Assembly (NCBI GenBank): GCA_944387035.1
Contig: CALXDJ010000006.1
Location: 27,154-91,153, forward strand
Length of the DNA: 64,000 bases
Direction of reading: 5' to 3'
DNA from: an uncultured Oscillospiraceae bacterium
Lineage (GTDB): Bacteria > Bacillota > Clostridia > Oscillospirales > Oscillospiraceae
Both the position numbers and the translations under genes were made by a program. Numbering within the stretch: the stretch's first letter is position 1; every line of letters starts with the position of its first letter. Shown here piece by piece: positions 9,395 through 18,283 of this stretch. The notes beneath the pieces are model-generated. The model did no database searches and was not told the origin of the DNA. It saw only the letters and a list, made by a program, of their open reading frames with translations.

Positions 9395-10150
9395 ATGCGC
9401 AATATTGCCCTGAAACTCATGTATAACGGCACGGCCTACCACGGCTGGCAGGTGCAGAGAAATGCCGTGACCGTCTGCGAGACGCTGCAAAACGCCCTGG
9501 CGAAGATCACCGGCGCTCCGGTGCATCTGACCGGCTGCGGGCGGACGGACGCCGGTGTCCACGCGGAGCGGTATGTGGCCAATTTCCACACGGAGAGCCG
9601 GATTCCGCTGGACCGGCTGCCCTTTGCCATCAACACCCACACACCGGAGGACATCGCCGTCAAGGAAGCCCTGGAGGTGGCGGAGGACTTCAACGCCATC
9701 GGCTCGTGTATCAAGAAGGAATATACCTACCGGATTTACAATTCCCGGTTCAAGAATCCGTTTTATGTGAACCGTGCTTATTTTTACCCCAAGCGGCTGG
9801 ACGAGGACTTCCTCAACCGGGCGGCGCATATGTTCGTGGGGACCCATGACTTTGCGGCAGTGCGGTCTGTGGGGACGCCCACCCGGACCACGGTGCGGAC
9901 GATCTATTACTGTGACGTGACCCGTCAGGGGGATCTGCTGGAGCTCAAAGTCTGCGCGGATGGATTTTTGTACAATATGGTTCGGGCCATCACGGGAACC
10001 GTGCTCTACGCGGCGGAGGGGAAATTTGCCCCGGAGGATATTCCCGCTATTTTGGAAAGCGGGGACCGCACGGCGGCAGGTCCCACTGTGCCGCCGGGAG
10101 GGCTGTACTTAACGAGACTTTGGTACGGGGATGAACGACTCAATGGCTGA
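9395..10150 (+). CDS. truA: tRNA pseudouridine(38-40) synthase
   Basis: This 251-residue protein is full length for TruA. It isomerises uridines 38-40 in the anticodon arm. The catalytic aspartate lies in TGCGRTDAGVHAERYVANF (near residue 47-65), and other signatures are KKEYTYRIYN, FVGTHDFAAVRSVGT and GFLYNMVRAITGT near residue 195. The start at 9395 follows TAAGGAG at 6 bp; an in-frame upstream extension from 9272 would run through the previous gene. The 5' part of this gene is duplicated as a relic at 8161-8300. Confidence 0.96.
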   Translation: MRNIALKLMYNGTAYHGWQVQRNAVTVCETLQNALAKITGAPVHLTGCGRTDAGVHAERYVANFHTESRIPLDRLPFAINTHTPEDIAVKEALEVAEDFNAIGSCIKKEYTYRIYNSRFKNPFYVNRAYFYPKRLDEDFLNRAAHMFVGTHDFAAVRSVGTPTRTTVRTIYYCDVTRQGDLLELKVCADGFLYNMVRAITGTVLYAAEGKFAPEDIPAILESGDRTAAGPTVPPGGLYLTRLWYGDERLNG

Positions 10151-11372
10151 TACGACAAAGGATATCTGGAATGACAACGACGGGGAAGAGGAGCAGCCCC
10201 GCAAGCCGCGGCATCTGCGGAACTTCCTGATTTTTTTCCTGACGCTGGCGGTGGTGCTGGGGGTGGTGTTGGTGGCGGCCTATCGGGACGGCACCGGCTT
10301 TGATGTGCTGCGGCGCTTTTTCAGCTATGGAACCGTGGAGAAGGCCGGCGGCGAGACGGTATACCGCTATGATGCTTCACCATCCAACCGGTTTGCGGTG
10401 TTGGGGGATCACCTGGTGGTGCTTTCCTCTACAGCGCTGCGGATTCTGGATGAAAGCGGTGAGGAAGTGTGGTCCACCACAGTGAAAATGGAATCTCCCG
10501 CTTTGGCATCCGGCGGCGGCAGGGCAGTGGCCTATGATGTGGGCGGCACGGAGCTGTACGTCGTGGATGCGACGGGGCCGCTTTTGACGCTGACGGCCCA
10601 GGAGACGGAGCCCTTCATTGCCGCAACCCTGAATTCCAAGGGGTATTTGGCAGTTACGGCGGAGAAACAGAATTACAAAGGCTGTGTCAGTGTCTATGAC
10701 AAGGATTTGAGCCGGGTGATCTTTGCGTTCAAGTCCTCCCGCCGCTTTGTGGTGGACGCCTATGTAACCAATGACGCAGATTCCGTGGCGGCGGTGACCC
10801 TGGGCCAGGAGAACAGCGTATTTGTCAGCAACGTGGTGCTCTATGATCTTACAGGATCAGCTGCCCGGGAAGATTCCCAGGTTGACGGCGGCGTGGAAGT
10901 GGATGCTTCCGCCGACTATGATATCTCCAATGGGTTGGTGGCGGCCATCGGTCAGCAGGGCAATCAGCTGGTGACGGTATCGGATACCTGCCTGACGTTT
11001 GCCAACCAGAAAGGAGAAGTATCCGCGACATATGCCTATGATGGCTACCTGCGGGAATTTGACCTGAGCGGAGACGATTTCACCGTGCTGCTGCTCAACC
11101 GCTATCAAACCGGCAGTGTCGGACGCCTGGTCACGGTGGGAACGGATGGTCAGGAACTGGGCTCGCTGGATGTCCAGCAGGAGATCTTGGGCGTTTCTGC
11201 GGCCGGACGGTACCTGGCGGTACTTTATATGGACAGTTTGGTTATCTATAATCAGCAGCTGCAGGAATACGCAACTCTGCGGGGAACTGATTACGCCCGG
11301 TCTGTTCTGATGAGGCCGGATGGTTCGGCACTTCTGCTCTCTTCGGAATCGGCAATCCTGTTTTTGCCGTGA
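10131..11372 (+). CDS. DUF5711-like membrane-anchored beta-propeller-type protein
   Basis: This 413-residue protein has a charged cytoplasmic N-terminus (NDNDGEEEQPRKPRHLRN), one transmembrane helix at about residues 33-55, and a long extracytoplasmic part made of repeated short beta-strand-like blocks, for example HLVVLSSTALRILDESGEEVW, which recalls WD/PQQ-like propellers. I recall such proteins (DUF5711) being encoded beside CvpA in Oscillospiraceae, but that match is from memory. The start overlaps truA by 20 bp; the alternative ATG at 10143 is equally poor in Shine-Dalgarno context. No catalytic motif is visible. Confidence 0.68.
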   Translation: MNDSMADTTKDIWNDNDGEEEQPRKPRHLRNFLIFFLTLAVVLGVVLVAAYRDGTGFDVLRRFFSYGTVEKAGGETVYRYDASPSNRFAVLGDHLVVLSSTALRILDESGEEVWSTTVKMESPALASGGGRAVAYDVGGTELYVVDATGPLLTLTAQETEPFIAATLNSKGYLAVTAEKQNYKGCVSVYDKDLSRVIFAFKSSRRFVVDAYVTNDADSVAAVTLGQENSVFVSNVVLYDLTGSAAREDSQVDGGVEVDASADYDISNGLVAAIGQQGNQLVTVSDTCLTFANQKGEVSATYAYDGYLREFDLSGDDFTVLLLNRYQTGSVGRLVTVGTDGQELGSLDVQQEILGVSAAGRYLAVLYMDSLVIYNQQLQEYATLRGTDYARSVLMRPDGSALLLSSESAILFLP

Positions 11373-11429
11373 GAGGCAGAAGTTACGGCGCGTGTTCACA
11401 AAACATTTGCATTTGAAAGGTAGGCAAAA

Positions 11430-12140
11430 ATGACGACACCTGTTATAATAGATGCGATCGTTGTAGTGATTCTGGTAGGCTTTTGCCTGTTTGGAGCCCG
11501 CAGGGGTCTGTTCCAGGCATTTGCAGGATTGGTGACAATGATTGTGGCCTTGGTGGGCGCAGGAATCATTGCGGCTTCTTTTTCCGGCCCGGTGACAGGA
11601 CTGGTAGCCCCGCTTATCGAAGAACACATCACCCAACAGGTGGACGAGGCGCTGGGATTGGCGCCTGGAGAGATGCCGGAGGCAGATGTCCAAGAGGATG
11701 AAGCCCTGGAGGGATTCGGGATTGAAGATCTGCTGGCGCTTTTGGGCGTCGATCAGGATGTGCGGGATTCCATTGCCCAGCAGGCACAGGAAACCGTGCG
11801 GGATACCGGGGTATCTGTAGCCTCTGCAGTGGTGGAGAGTATTGCCGGCACCATGATTTATGGCGCACTGTTTCTCATTGCGTTCCTGGTGCTGATGATC
11901 CTGCTTCATATTTTGGTCAAGGCCATGGATCTGGTGCTCCAGCTGCCGGGACTTCATGGGCTCAATGCTCTGGGCGGCGCTTTGATCGGCCTGGCGGAAG
12001 GTGCTCTGGCGCTGTTTTTGGCCGTTTGGGTGCTGCGCCGCCTGGGTGTCTCGTTTGAAAGCGATCCCTTTGTTCAGGCCCATATTCTTCGTATCTTCAC
12101 GACGAATACGCCGCTGAGCGTATTGTCGTTTCTGCAATGA
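11430..12140 (+). CDS. CvpA family membrane protein
   Basis: This 236-residue protein has an N-terminal CvpA domain: DAIVVVILVGFCLFGARRGLFQAFAGLV (residues about 8-35) matches the family pattern of a first helix followed by a G-x-x-x-G-rich turn. A large acidic loop follows (about residues 72-125), then two more membrane helices (145-170, 185-205). CvpA proteins have been tied to colicin V export and envelope resistance in Proteobacteria; their Firmicute role is unclear. AAAGGTAGG precedes the start. It sits between the DUF5711-like gene and the Clp ATPase gene. Confidence 0.8.
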   Translation: MTTPVIIDAIVVVILVGFCLFGARRGLFQAFAGLVTMIVALVGAGIIAASFSGPVTGLVAPLIEEHITQQVDEALGLAPGEMPEADVQEDEALEGFGIEDLLALLGVDQDVRDSIAQQAQETVRDTGVSVASAVVESIAGTMIYGALFLIAFLVLMILLHILVKAMDLVLQLPGLHGLNALGGALIGLAEGALALFLAVWVLRRLGVSFESDPFVQAHILRIFTTNTPLSVLSFLQ

Positions 12141-12175
12141 CGCAAGGGCGTCAACTTTCTGGAGGTAGGAAACAC

Positions 12176-14500
12176 ATGCAGCCAACACTTTGTTCAAGAT
12201 GTAAGAAAAATGTAGCCGTCGTCTTCATTTCCAAGCTGGAGGGAGACAAAACCATCAATGAGGGCCTGTGCCTCAAGTGTGCCAAGGAACTGGGACTTCC
12301 CCAGGTGGACGATATGATGAAGCGCATGGGAATCTCCGATGAGGATCTGGAGACCCTCAACAGCGAGATGATGCAGGCATTTAACGGCGTGGAAAATATT
12401 GAGGATCTTCCTGGCGGCGATGAGAGCAGCGACGAGGAAGAGGACGGCAAGACCGCAACCTTCCCGTTCCTCAACCGTCTCTTTTCCGGCAGTGATGCCC
12501 CCAAGGCCGCTGACGGCGGGGAGGAGAACACCGGCCGGGAGCGGCGTAAGGAGGAGCGTAAGGACGGAAAAGCGGCCAAGCGCAAGTATCTGGAGAGTTA
12601 CTGCATCTGCCTGACCCGCCAGGCCAAGGAGGGCAAGCTGGACCCGGTGATCGGCCGCGAGGAGGAGATCGAGCGGGTTATCCAGATTCTCAATCGCCGG
12701 CAGAAGAACAATCCCTGCCTGATTGGCGAGCCGGGCGTGGGCAAGACAGCCATTGCCGAGGGCCTGGCCCAGCGGATTATCAGCGGGGATGTACCCTTTA
12801 AGCTGCGGGACAAGGAAGTCTATATCCTGGACCTGACGGCCCTGGTGGCCGGAACCCAGTTCCGCGGTCAGTTTGAAAGCCGGATGAAGGGCCTCATTGA
12901 CGAGGTCAAGCGGGTAGGCAACATCATCCTCATGATCGATGAGGTCCACAATATTGTCGGCGCCGGGGATGCGGAAGGCAGCATGAATGCCGCCAATATC
13001 CTCAAGCCCGCCCTGTCCCGGGGCGAGATTCAGGTGATCGGCGCCACGACCTTCAATGAATACCGCAAGTCCATTGAAAAGGACACTGCCCTGGAGCGGC
13101 GCTTCCAGCCTGTGACGGTGAACGAGCCCTCCATTGAGGACTCCATCGCGATTCTCAAAGGTCTGGCACCCCGGTATGAGGCATACCACGGTGTCAAGAT
13201 CTCCGACGGCATTCTGCGCCAGGCGGTGCTGCTGTCTGAGCGGTATATCACGGACCGGTTTTTGCCGGATAAGGCCATCGACCTCATTGATGAGGCCTGT
13301 TCCGATCTGAACCTGAAGGATGCGGATATCTCCCGCAGAATGGAAATTCAGCGGGAGCTGGATGACTATGAAAAGGAGCGCAACATGCTGGAAGAGCAGT
13401 CCGCGCAGGACGGTTCCGACCCGGACTATGAGCGCATGGCGTTCCTCAAGAGCAAGGAGATGCAGCTGCATACTGAGCTGGATGCCCTGCTGGAGAAGGG
13501 AGATCCCCAGCTGTCCATGGAGAATTTGGCCCACGTGATTGAGCTGTGGACCAAGATTCCCGCCTCCCGGATTCGGGAGCAGGAATTCCAGCGGCTCAGC
13601 CAGCTGGAGTCCCGGCTCAAGGAGCATATCATCGGCCAGGACGAGGCAGTGGCGGCAGTGTCCGCGGCCGTCCGGCGCAACCGGGTGGGCATTTCGCCCA
13701 AGCATAAGCCGGTGAGCTTCATTTTTGTGGGTTCCACCGGTGTGGGCAAGACGGAGCTGGTCAAGCAGCTGGCAACGGACCTCTTTAATACGCCGGATGC
13801 CTTGATTCGATTGGATATGTCCGAGTTTATGGAGAAGCATTCCGTCTCCCGGATTGTGGGCTCTCCCCCGGGCTATGTGGGCTACGATGAAGCGGGCCAG
13901 CTGACGGAGAAGATTCGCCGCAAGCCCTATGCTGTGGTTTTGTTTGATGAGATCGAAAAGGCCCACCCGGATGTGCTCAACGTACTGCTGCAGATCCTCG
14001 ACGACGGTGAAATCACCGACGCCCACGGCCGGAAGGTGAACTTTGAAAACACCATCATCGTCATGACCTCCAATGCCGGCAGTGCCACCAAGGAGGGAGC
14101 CGTAGGCTTTGACCGCAGCATGAACCAGCAGGACAGCGACCGGGCCATGAAGGCCCTCCAGCAGTTCCTGCGGCCGGAGTTTATCAACCGGGTGGATGCG
14201 GTCATTACCTTCAATCGTCTGACGGAGGAGAACTTCCGGGCCATTGCCAAGATCATGCTGGGTGAGCTGGCTGCGTCTTTGAAGGAGAAGGGGATTACCT
14301 TCACCTATGAGGAGAGCCTGGTGGAGCTGCTGACGGAGAAGTCCTACTCCCGCACCTACGGCGCCCGGAATCTGCGCCGCACCATTCAAAAGGAGCTGGA
14401 GGATCCCATGGCCACCCGCATCATCGACAGCTATGAGCATCCCATTACCCAGATCCGGGCTTCCGCAGAGAACGGCCAGATCCGGCTGGATACGCTGTAA
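12176..14500 (+). CDS. ClpE-like ATP-dependent Clp protease ATP-binding subunit
   Basis: This 774-residue HSP100 protein has an N-terminal Cys4 zinc finger (CSRCKKN at residue 4 and CLKCAKE near residue 31) and an acidic linker. Two AAA+ modules follow: D1 Walker A GEPGVGKT and D2 Walker [15 protein letters not shown], with Walker B motifs ILMIDEVHN and [12 protein letters not shown]. There are no Clp_N repeats, which fits ClpE rather than ClpC. A coiled-coil M domain lies between the modules ([19 protein letters not shown]). VGF near residue 643 matches the ClpP-docking loop. The ATG at 12176 follows TGGAGG; an upstream in-frame ATG at 12137 lies inside cvpA. It probably unfolds damaged proteins for ClpP, which is not in the window. 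Confidence 0.88.
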   Translation: MQPTLCSRCKKNVAVVFISKLEGDKTINEGLCLKCAKELGLPQVDDMMKRMGISDEDLETLNSEMMQAFNGVENIEDLPGGDESSDEEEDGKTATFPFLNRLFSGSDAPKAADGGEENTGRERRKEERKDGKAAKRKYLESYCICLTRQAKEGKLDPVIGREEEIERVIQILNRRQKNNPCLIGEPGVGKTAIAEGLAQRIISGDVPFKLRDKEVYILDLTALVAGTQFRGQFESRMKGLIDEVKRVGNIILMIDEVHNIVGAGDAEGSMNAANILKPALSRGEIQVIGATTFNEYRKSIEKDTALERRFQPVTVNEPSIEDSIAILKGLAPRYEAYHGVKISDGILRQAVLLSERYITDRFLPDKAIDLIDEACSDLNLKDADISRRMEIQRELDDYEKERNMLEEQSAQDGSDPDYERMAFLKSKEMQLHTELDALLEKGDPQLSMENLAHVIELWTKIPASRIREQEFQRLSQLESRLKEHIIGQDEAVAAVSAAVRRNRVGISPKHKPVSFIFVGSTGVGKTELVKQLATDLFNTPDALIRLDMSEFMEKHSVSRIVGSPPGYVGYDEAGQLTEKIRRKPYAVVLFDEIEKAHPDVLNVLLQILDDGEITDAHGRKVNFENTIIVMTSNAGSATKEGAVGFDRSMNQQDSDRAMKALQQFLRPEFINRVDAVITFNRLTEENFRAIAKIMLGELAASLKEKGITFTYEESLVELLTEKSYSRTYGARNLRRTIQKELEDPMATRIIDSYEHPITQIRASAENGQIRLDTL

Positions 14501-14516
14501 AGGAGTGGAGGGGGAA

Positions 14517-14729
14517 ATGAAGCTGTTTCGAAAGAACATGGACCCCAGCTGCGCATATTGCACCCATGGACAGCAGGTCAATGAACGGGAAGTGGCCTGC
14601 GTGAAACGGGGAATCGTCCCCATTGAGCATCACTGCCGGGCATTTCGCTATGACCCGCTCAAGCGGGTTCCGCCCCGTCCGGCCGTGCTGGACACAGAAA
14701 AACTGAACGAAGCGGACTTTTCGCTGTGA
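14517..14729 (+). CDS. Small four-cysteine protein, function unknown
   Basis: This 70-residue protein starts 16 bases after the Clp gene with a strong purine-rich ribosome site (GGAGTGGAGGGGG). It carries C12-x2-C15 (DPSCAYCTHG), C28 and C40 (EHHCRAF), a spacing that could bind one zinc or an Fe-S centre, followed by a basic/proline-rich stretch RYDPLKRVPPRP. I do not recognise a named family. Its position suggests cotranscription with the Clp ATPase. Confidence 0.7.
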   Translation: MKLFRKNMDPSCAYCTHGQQVNEREVACVKRGIVPIEHHCRAFRYDPLKRVPPRPAVLDTEKLNEADFSL

Positions 14730-14785
14730 TGGATCGGGCACCCGGGAGTTTCCTGCGGTGCCCGTTTCACAAAGGAGGAAGCGTT

Positions 14786-15607
14786 ATGAAACCTCAACGT
14801 GTTTGTGCCTTGTATTATAGTGCGACTGGTACTACAGACCGGGCTGTCAACACCATTGCCGAGGCTTTGGCCCAGAAACTGGAGCTTCCGCTGGAGCGGT
14901 TCGGATTCACGAAACCAGCAGAAAGAGACAAGGAATATTGCTTTACAGAAAGAGACCTAGTAGTGGTAGGGTCACCGACCTACGCGGGAAAGCTGCCCAA
15001 TAAGATTCTGCCGGATTTCAAGGCCCGGCTTCACGGCGGCGGTGCCCTGGCAGTGGCGGTGGTGCTCTTCGGAAATCGCAGCTACGACAACAGTTTGGCG
15101 GAGCTGTGCACGGTATTGGAGGGGAGCGGCTTCCATACCATTGCCGGCGGTGCCTTTGTGGGCCGCCACGCCTTTACCGATGCTCTGGGAGAGGGCCGTC
15201 CCGACTGGGACGACAAGCGCGAGATGACCGCCTTTGCACAGAAGATTGCTGACAAGGCAAATAACTTAACAGATATTCCTGCGCCGATTGTGGTGCCGGG
15301 AGATGCTGCAGCACCTTACTACGTGCCCAAGGGGACGGACGGAGAGCCGGCGAAGTTTCTTAAGGCCAAGCCCCAGACGGATTTGGGAAAGTGCACCTTC
15401 TGCGGAGCCTGCGCCCGGTTTTGCCCCATGGGGGCCATTGACCCGAAGAACCCGGCGCTGGTGCCTGGGACCTGCATCAAATGTCATGCCTGCGTCCGCA
15501 AGTGCACGAAGCACGCCAAGTACTTCGACGATCCGGCCTTTTTGTCCCATGTGGCCATGTTGGAAGCCAACTTTGTGGAGCCTAAGGAGAACGAGGTGTT
15601 TTTGTGA
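14786..15607 (+). CDS. EFR1-type flavodoxin-ferredoxin fusion protein
   Basis: This 273-residue redox protein fuses an N-terminal flavodoxin-like domain (YYSATGTTDRAV at residues 10-21 binds FMN phosphate; VVGSPTYAGKLP near residue 63) to a C-terminal pair of [4Fe-4S] ferredoxin motifs: CTFCGACARFCPMGAI near residue 204 and CIKCHACVRKCTKHAKYF near residue 232. This is the EFR1 arrangement common in anaerobic Clostridia. AAAGGAGG precedes the ATG at 14786. It overlaps the following lipase gene by GTGA. The electron partner is unknown. Confidence 0.88.
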   Translation: MKPQRVCALYYSATGTTDRAVNTIAEALAQKLELPLERFGFTKPAERDKEYCFTERDLVVVGSPTYAGKLPNKILPDFKARLHGGGALAVAVVLFGNRSYDNSLAELCTVLEGSGFHTIAGGAFVGRHAFTDALGEGRPDWDDKREMTAFAQKIADKANNLTDIPAPIVVPGDAAAPYYVPKGTDGEPAKFLKAKPQTDLGKCTFCGACARFCPMGAIDPKNPALVPGTCIKCHACVRKCTKHAKYFDDPAFLSHVAMLEANFVEPKENEVFL

Positions 15608-16953
15608 GGGAACGGCGGCAGATAGCGCTGGCTGTGATTGGCTGGCTGCTCTGGATGAATTTCCCCTTATACCTGGCGCTGATGGAGCTCTGGATGGTTC
15701 CGGAAACGGCGCGGGTGGTGATCCATGTGGCTCTGGCCTCTATGGGATGCACCCTCATTTCCCGGGGCCGGTGCCCGTATCCCACCCGCCGGCTCAAGCG
15801 TCTGGGAGAGGCCAGTCGGAATTTGGCAGTGTTCTTGGCTGCCGCCACGGTGCAGCTGGTGTGGTTCCTGACGGCGTGGCTGGTGCTGTGTCCGGCGGTG
15901 TTCCCCATCGGGCGAATCGTCTTGACGGCTATTGTATCCGTGATACTGTTGGCGGGGCTGTTCTGGTGGAATATGATTGCCATCTACCTCACCTCCGTTC
16001 AGCTGGGGCTCAAGCACCGGGTACTGGCGGCGCTGTGCGGCTGGATTCCCGGATTGAACATCTGGTATCTCACCAAGATCATCCGAATCACCGGCCAGGA
16101 GGCGGAGTTTGAAACGGAGAAGTGGGAACTGGATACTGCCCGGGCGGAAAGCGAGATCTGCAAGACCCGATATCCCATTTTGATGGTCCACGGCGTCTTT
16201 TTCCGGGATTACCGCTTCCTCAATTATTGGGGCCGCATTCCCCGGGAACTGCAGCGCAACGGCGCCACAGTTTACTACGGGCAGCAGCAGTCCGCCGCAG
16301 CCGTGGAGGACAGCGGACGGGAGCTGGCGGAGCGGATCCGAAGCATCGTGGAGGAAACGGGCTGCGGCAAGGTGAACATCATTGCCCACTCCAAGGGTGG
16401 ATTGGACAGCCGGGCTGCCATTGCCCATTGGGGGATGGCGCCCTATGTGGCGACCCTTACGACCATCAATACCCCCCACTGGGGTTGTATCTTTGCCGAG
16501 TACTTGCTGGGAAAGATTCCGGAGGCCGTGCGGCAGAAGATTGCGCATACTTACAATGCCACGCTCCGTCATTTGGGAGATGCTGATCCGGATTTCCTGG
16601 CGGCGGTGACGGATTTGACGGCGTCTGCCTGTGAGGCACGCAACGCCGTGACGCCGGATGCGCCGGAGGTCGTCTATGAGAGTGTGATGTCCTATTGCCG
16701 AAAGGCGCAGCATGGGAAATTTCCCCTGAATATGACCCATCCCATCGTCAAGCATTTTGATGGGAAAAACGACGGGTTGGTGTCTGTGGAGTCTGCCAAA
16801 TGGGGCAGCCGTTTTACGCTGCTGGAACCCCAGGGGAAACGGGGAATTTCCCACGGAGATGTGGTGGATCTGAACCGGGAGAATCTTCCGGGCTTTGATG
16901 TGCGGGAATTCTATGTCGGTTTGGTATCGAGTTTAAAAGAGCGTGGTTTTTGA
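15604..16953 (+). CDS. Membrane-anchored alpha/beta-hydrolase, triacylglycerol lipase-like
   Basis: This 449-residue protein starts at GTG overlapping the previous TGA. Three to four hydrophobic segments occupy the first 150 residues. The hydrolase domain begins PILMVHGVFFRDYRFLNYWG (near residue 192), an oxyanion-hole HG motif, and has a nucleophile elbow IIAHSKGGLDSRAA near residue 260, where Ala replaces the first Gly as in Bacillus LipA-type lipases. The Asp and His of the triad probably lie in HFDGKNDGLVS and SHGDVVDL. It is likely an envelope-associated esterase or lipase; the substrate is unknown. Confidence 0.8.
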   Translation: MRERRQIALAVIGWLLWMNFPLYLALMELWMVPETARVVIHVALASMGCTLISRGRCPYPTRRLKRLGEASRNLAVFLAAATVQLVWFLTAWLVLCPAVFPIGRIVLTAIVSVILLAGLFWWNMIAIYLTSVQLGLKHRVLAALCGWIPGLNIWYLTKIIRITGQEAEFETEKWELDTARAESEICKTRYPILMVHGVFFRDYRFLNYWGRIPRELQRNGATVYYGQQQSAAAVEDSGRELAERIRSIVEETGCGKVNIIAHSKGGLDSRAAIAHWGMAPYVATLTTINTPHWGCIFAEYLLGKIPEAVRQKIAHTYNATLRHLGDADPDFLAAVTDLTASACEARNAVTPDAPEVVYESVMSYCRKAQHGKFPLNMTHPIVKHFDGKNDGLVSVESAKWGSRFTLLEPQGKRGISHGDVVDLNRENLPGFDVREFYVGLVSSLKERGF

Positions 16954-16960
16954 GCAGAAA

Positions 16961-16995
16961 AAAAGCCGGGACGGTGCACCGTCCCGGCTTTTTTA
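16961..16995. terminator. Bidirectional terminator between lipase and D,D-carboxypeptidase genes
   Basis: AGCCGGGACGGTG pairs with CACCGTCCCGGCT, flanked by an A-run on the left and a T-run on the right, so it works for both converging genes. Confidence 0.93.
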
Positions 16996-18093
16996 TTCAT
17001 TTTCCGGCTGTTCGCAGTAGGTCTGATAAAGGGCAGTGTGGTCGTAAATGGCCTGCCAGGAGCTGGAGGCATCGCCGGTGACACAGAAGTACAGGCTTCC
17101 GTCCGGAGCTTCACCGCAGCTGGCGGCGCAGGAGCCAGCCTGCACGACGTATCCGGTTTTGCCGCCGACAATTTGAAATTCACCGGTGAAGCGATCTTCA
17201 ATACGCCGCAGGAACCAGTTGGACAGGACCTGCCCGTCGGGGTGCTCCGGCGTAGGAGCAGTCTCATACGTCCGGGCATTGAGCACTTCCCGGCACAGCT
17301 CATTTTCCATGGCGGCATGGAGAATCAGAGCCATGTCGTAGACCGTGCAGTAGTGGTTTTCATCGTACAGTCCCACGCAGTTGGTAAAGTGGGCGGTGTC
17401 CGACAGGCCCAGCTCTTCCAGCTTTTCGTTCATCAGCTCCACGAATGCCTCGTGGGAGCCGGCTACGTAGGTGGCAAGGGCCAGGGAAGCATCGGCGCCG
17501 GAGGGAAGAATGGTGCCGTAGAGCAGTTCCCGGATCGAAACGGTTTCGCCGATTTCCAGCCCCACTACGCTGCAGTCGTTCACATAGCAGTAGTCTGTAA
17601 TATCAATCGTCATGGTGAACGTGTCATCCAGATTGGTGACATGTTCCGCCGCCACCAGAAGAGTCAGAACTTTGGTCATGGAAGCGGGATTGATCCGGGT
17701 ATCTGCGGCTTTTTCCGCCAGAATGGTACCGGCGTCTCCGTCGATAACCACAGCATAGCTGCTGTCGATTTCATCGCCCAGAGTCACTGTGGAGGCTGTC
17801 GCCTCGGCCGTATAGGGAGCGGGTTCCTCAGGCGGGGCTTCATAGCTCATCTGGGACATGGCCGGTTCAGCCTCGGGAGAAACTTCCTCTTCTGCAGGCA
17901 GATCCGAGCCCTGATGCAGGCCCCATGCAGACAACAGCACGACGACCACCAATGCCAAAGCGCCTGCGGGAATCAACTGCCGCATTTGCCTGCGGCGCCG
18001 CTCCTGCAATTTTTTCTGCCGCTGTGCCGCCCGCTGCGCCCGGCGGGCCTGACGCTCTTCTTCGCTGATGATAGGGGTATACTGATCGTCCAT
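16993..18093 (-). CDS. D-alanyl-D-alanine carboxypeptidase (DacF/PBP5 type)
   Basis: This 366-residue class C-type penicillin-binding protein trims pentapeptides of peptidoglycan. Its N-terminus is unusual: about 40 cytoplasmic residues rich in Arg and Gln (EERQARRAQRAAQRQKK), then one membrane helix (about 42-60), making it a signal-anchored rather than cleaved protein. Active-site motifs are SMTK (in INPASMTKVLTLL, near residue 139), SGA (TILPSGADAS), and KTG (IVGGKTGYV, near residue 319). The usual SxN motif reads SGA, which is seen in other Clostridial members. It is convergent with the lipase gene. Confidence 0.9.
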   Translation of the reverse strand: MDDQYTPIISEEERQARRAQRAAQRQKKLQERRRRQMRQLIPAGALALVVVVLLSAWGLHQGSDLPAEEEVSPEAEPAMSQMSYEAPPEEPAPYTAEATASTVTLGDEIDSSYAVVIDGDAGTILAEKAADTRINPASMTKVLTLLVAAEHVTNLDDTFTMTIDITDYCYVNDCSVVGLEIGETVSIRELLYGTILPSGADASLALATYVAGSHEAFVELMNEKLEELGLSDTAHFTNCVGLYDENHYCTVYDMALILHAAMENELCREVLNARTYETAPTPEHPDGQVLSNWFLRRIEDRFTGEFQIVGGKTGYVVQAGSCAASCGEAPDGSLYFCVTGDASSSWQAIYDHTALYQTYCEQPENE

Positions 18094-18283
18094 GCGCGTG
18101 CTCCTGTTCCATGATAATCTTGAAATTCATTATAACAAAGAACGCAGGAGATTTCACCATAATTTTTCCCGTTTGTCCCAAAAAATTCGATGGAAAAAAT
18201 TGCTTCAGAGCAAATAAAGCGCTGTCACGGGCAGGGACAGCTGCATAGCCTGAAAGAGGAAAACAGACGGGGAGGCAAACACA

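Larger units (their letters stand above)
6976..9544 (+). repeat. Ancient tandem duplication (ecfT 3' end - orf - truA 5' end)
   Basis: Two direct copies lie head to tail: copy 1 about 6976-8300 and copy 2 about 8297-9544. Each runs from the 3' part of ecfT through one membrane-anchored ORF into the 5' part of truA. The junction sits on GCGG, which is present at the corresponding points of both parents (6976-6979 in ecfT, 9541-9544 in truA), as expected for microhomology-mediated duplication. Copy 1 kept the working ecfT and a dead truA start; copy 2 kept a dead ecfT tail and the working truA. Also conserved are the spacer and Shine-Dalgarno region before each ORF (CCGCCTGGGAAAGGAG in both). 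Boundaries were read by eye. Confidence 0.93.

Noticed and set aside
12194..14623. 809-codon open frame antisense to the Clp gene
   Set aside because: The plus strand encodes an unmistakable AAA+ protein; the antisense translation has no recognisable domain and spans several gene boundaries.
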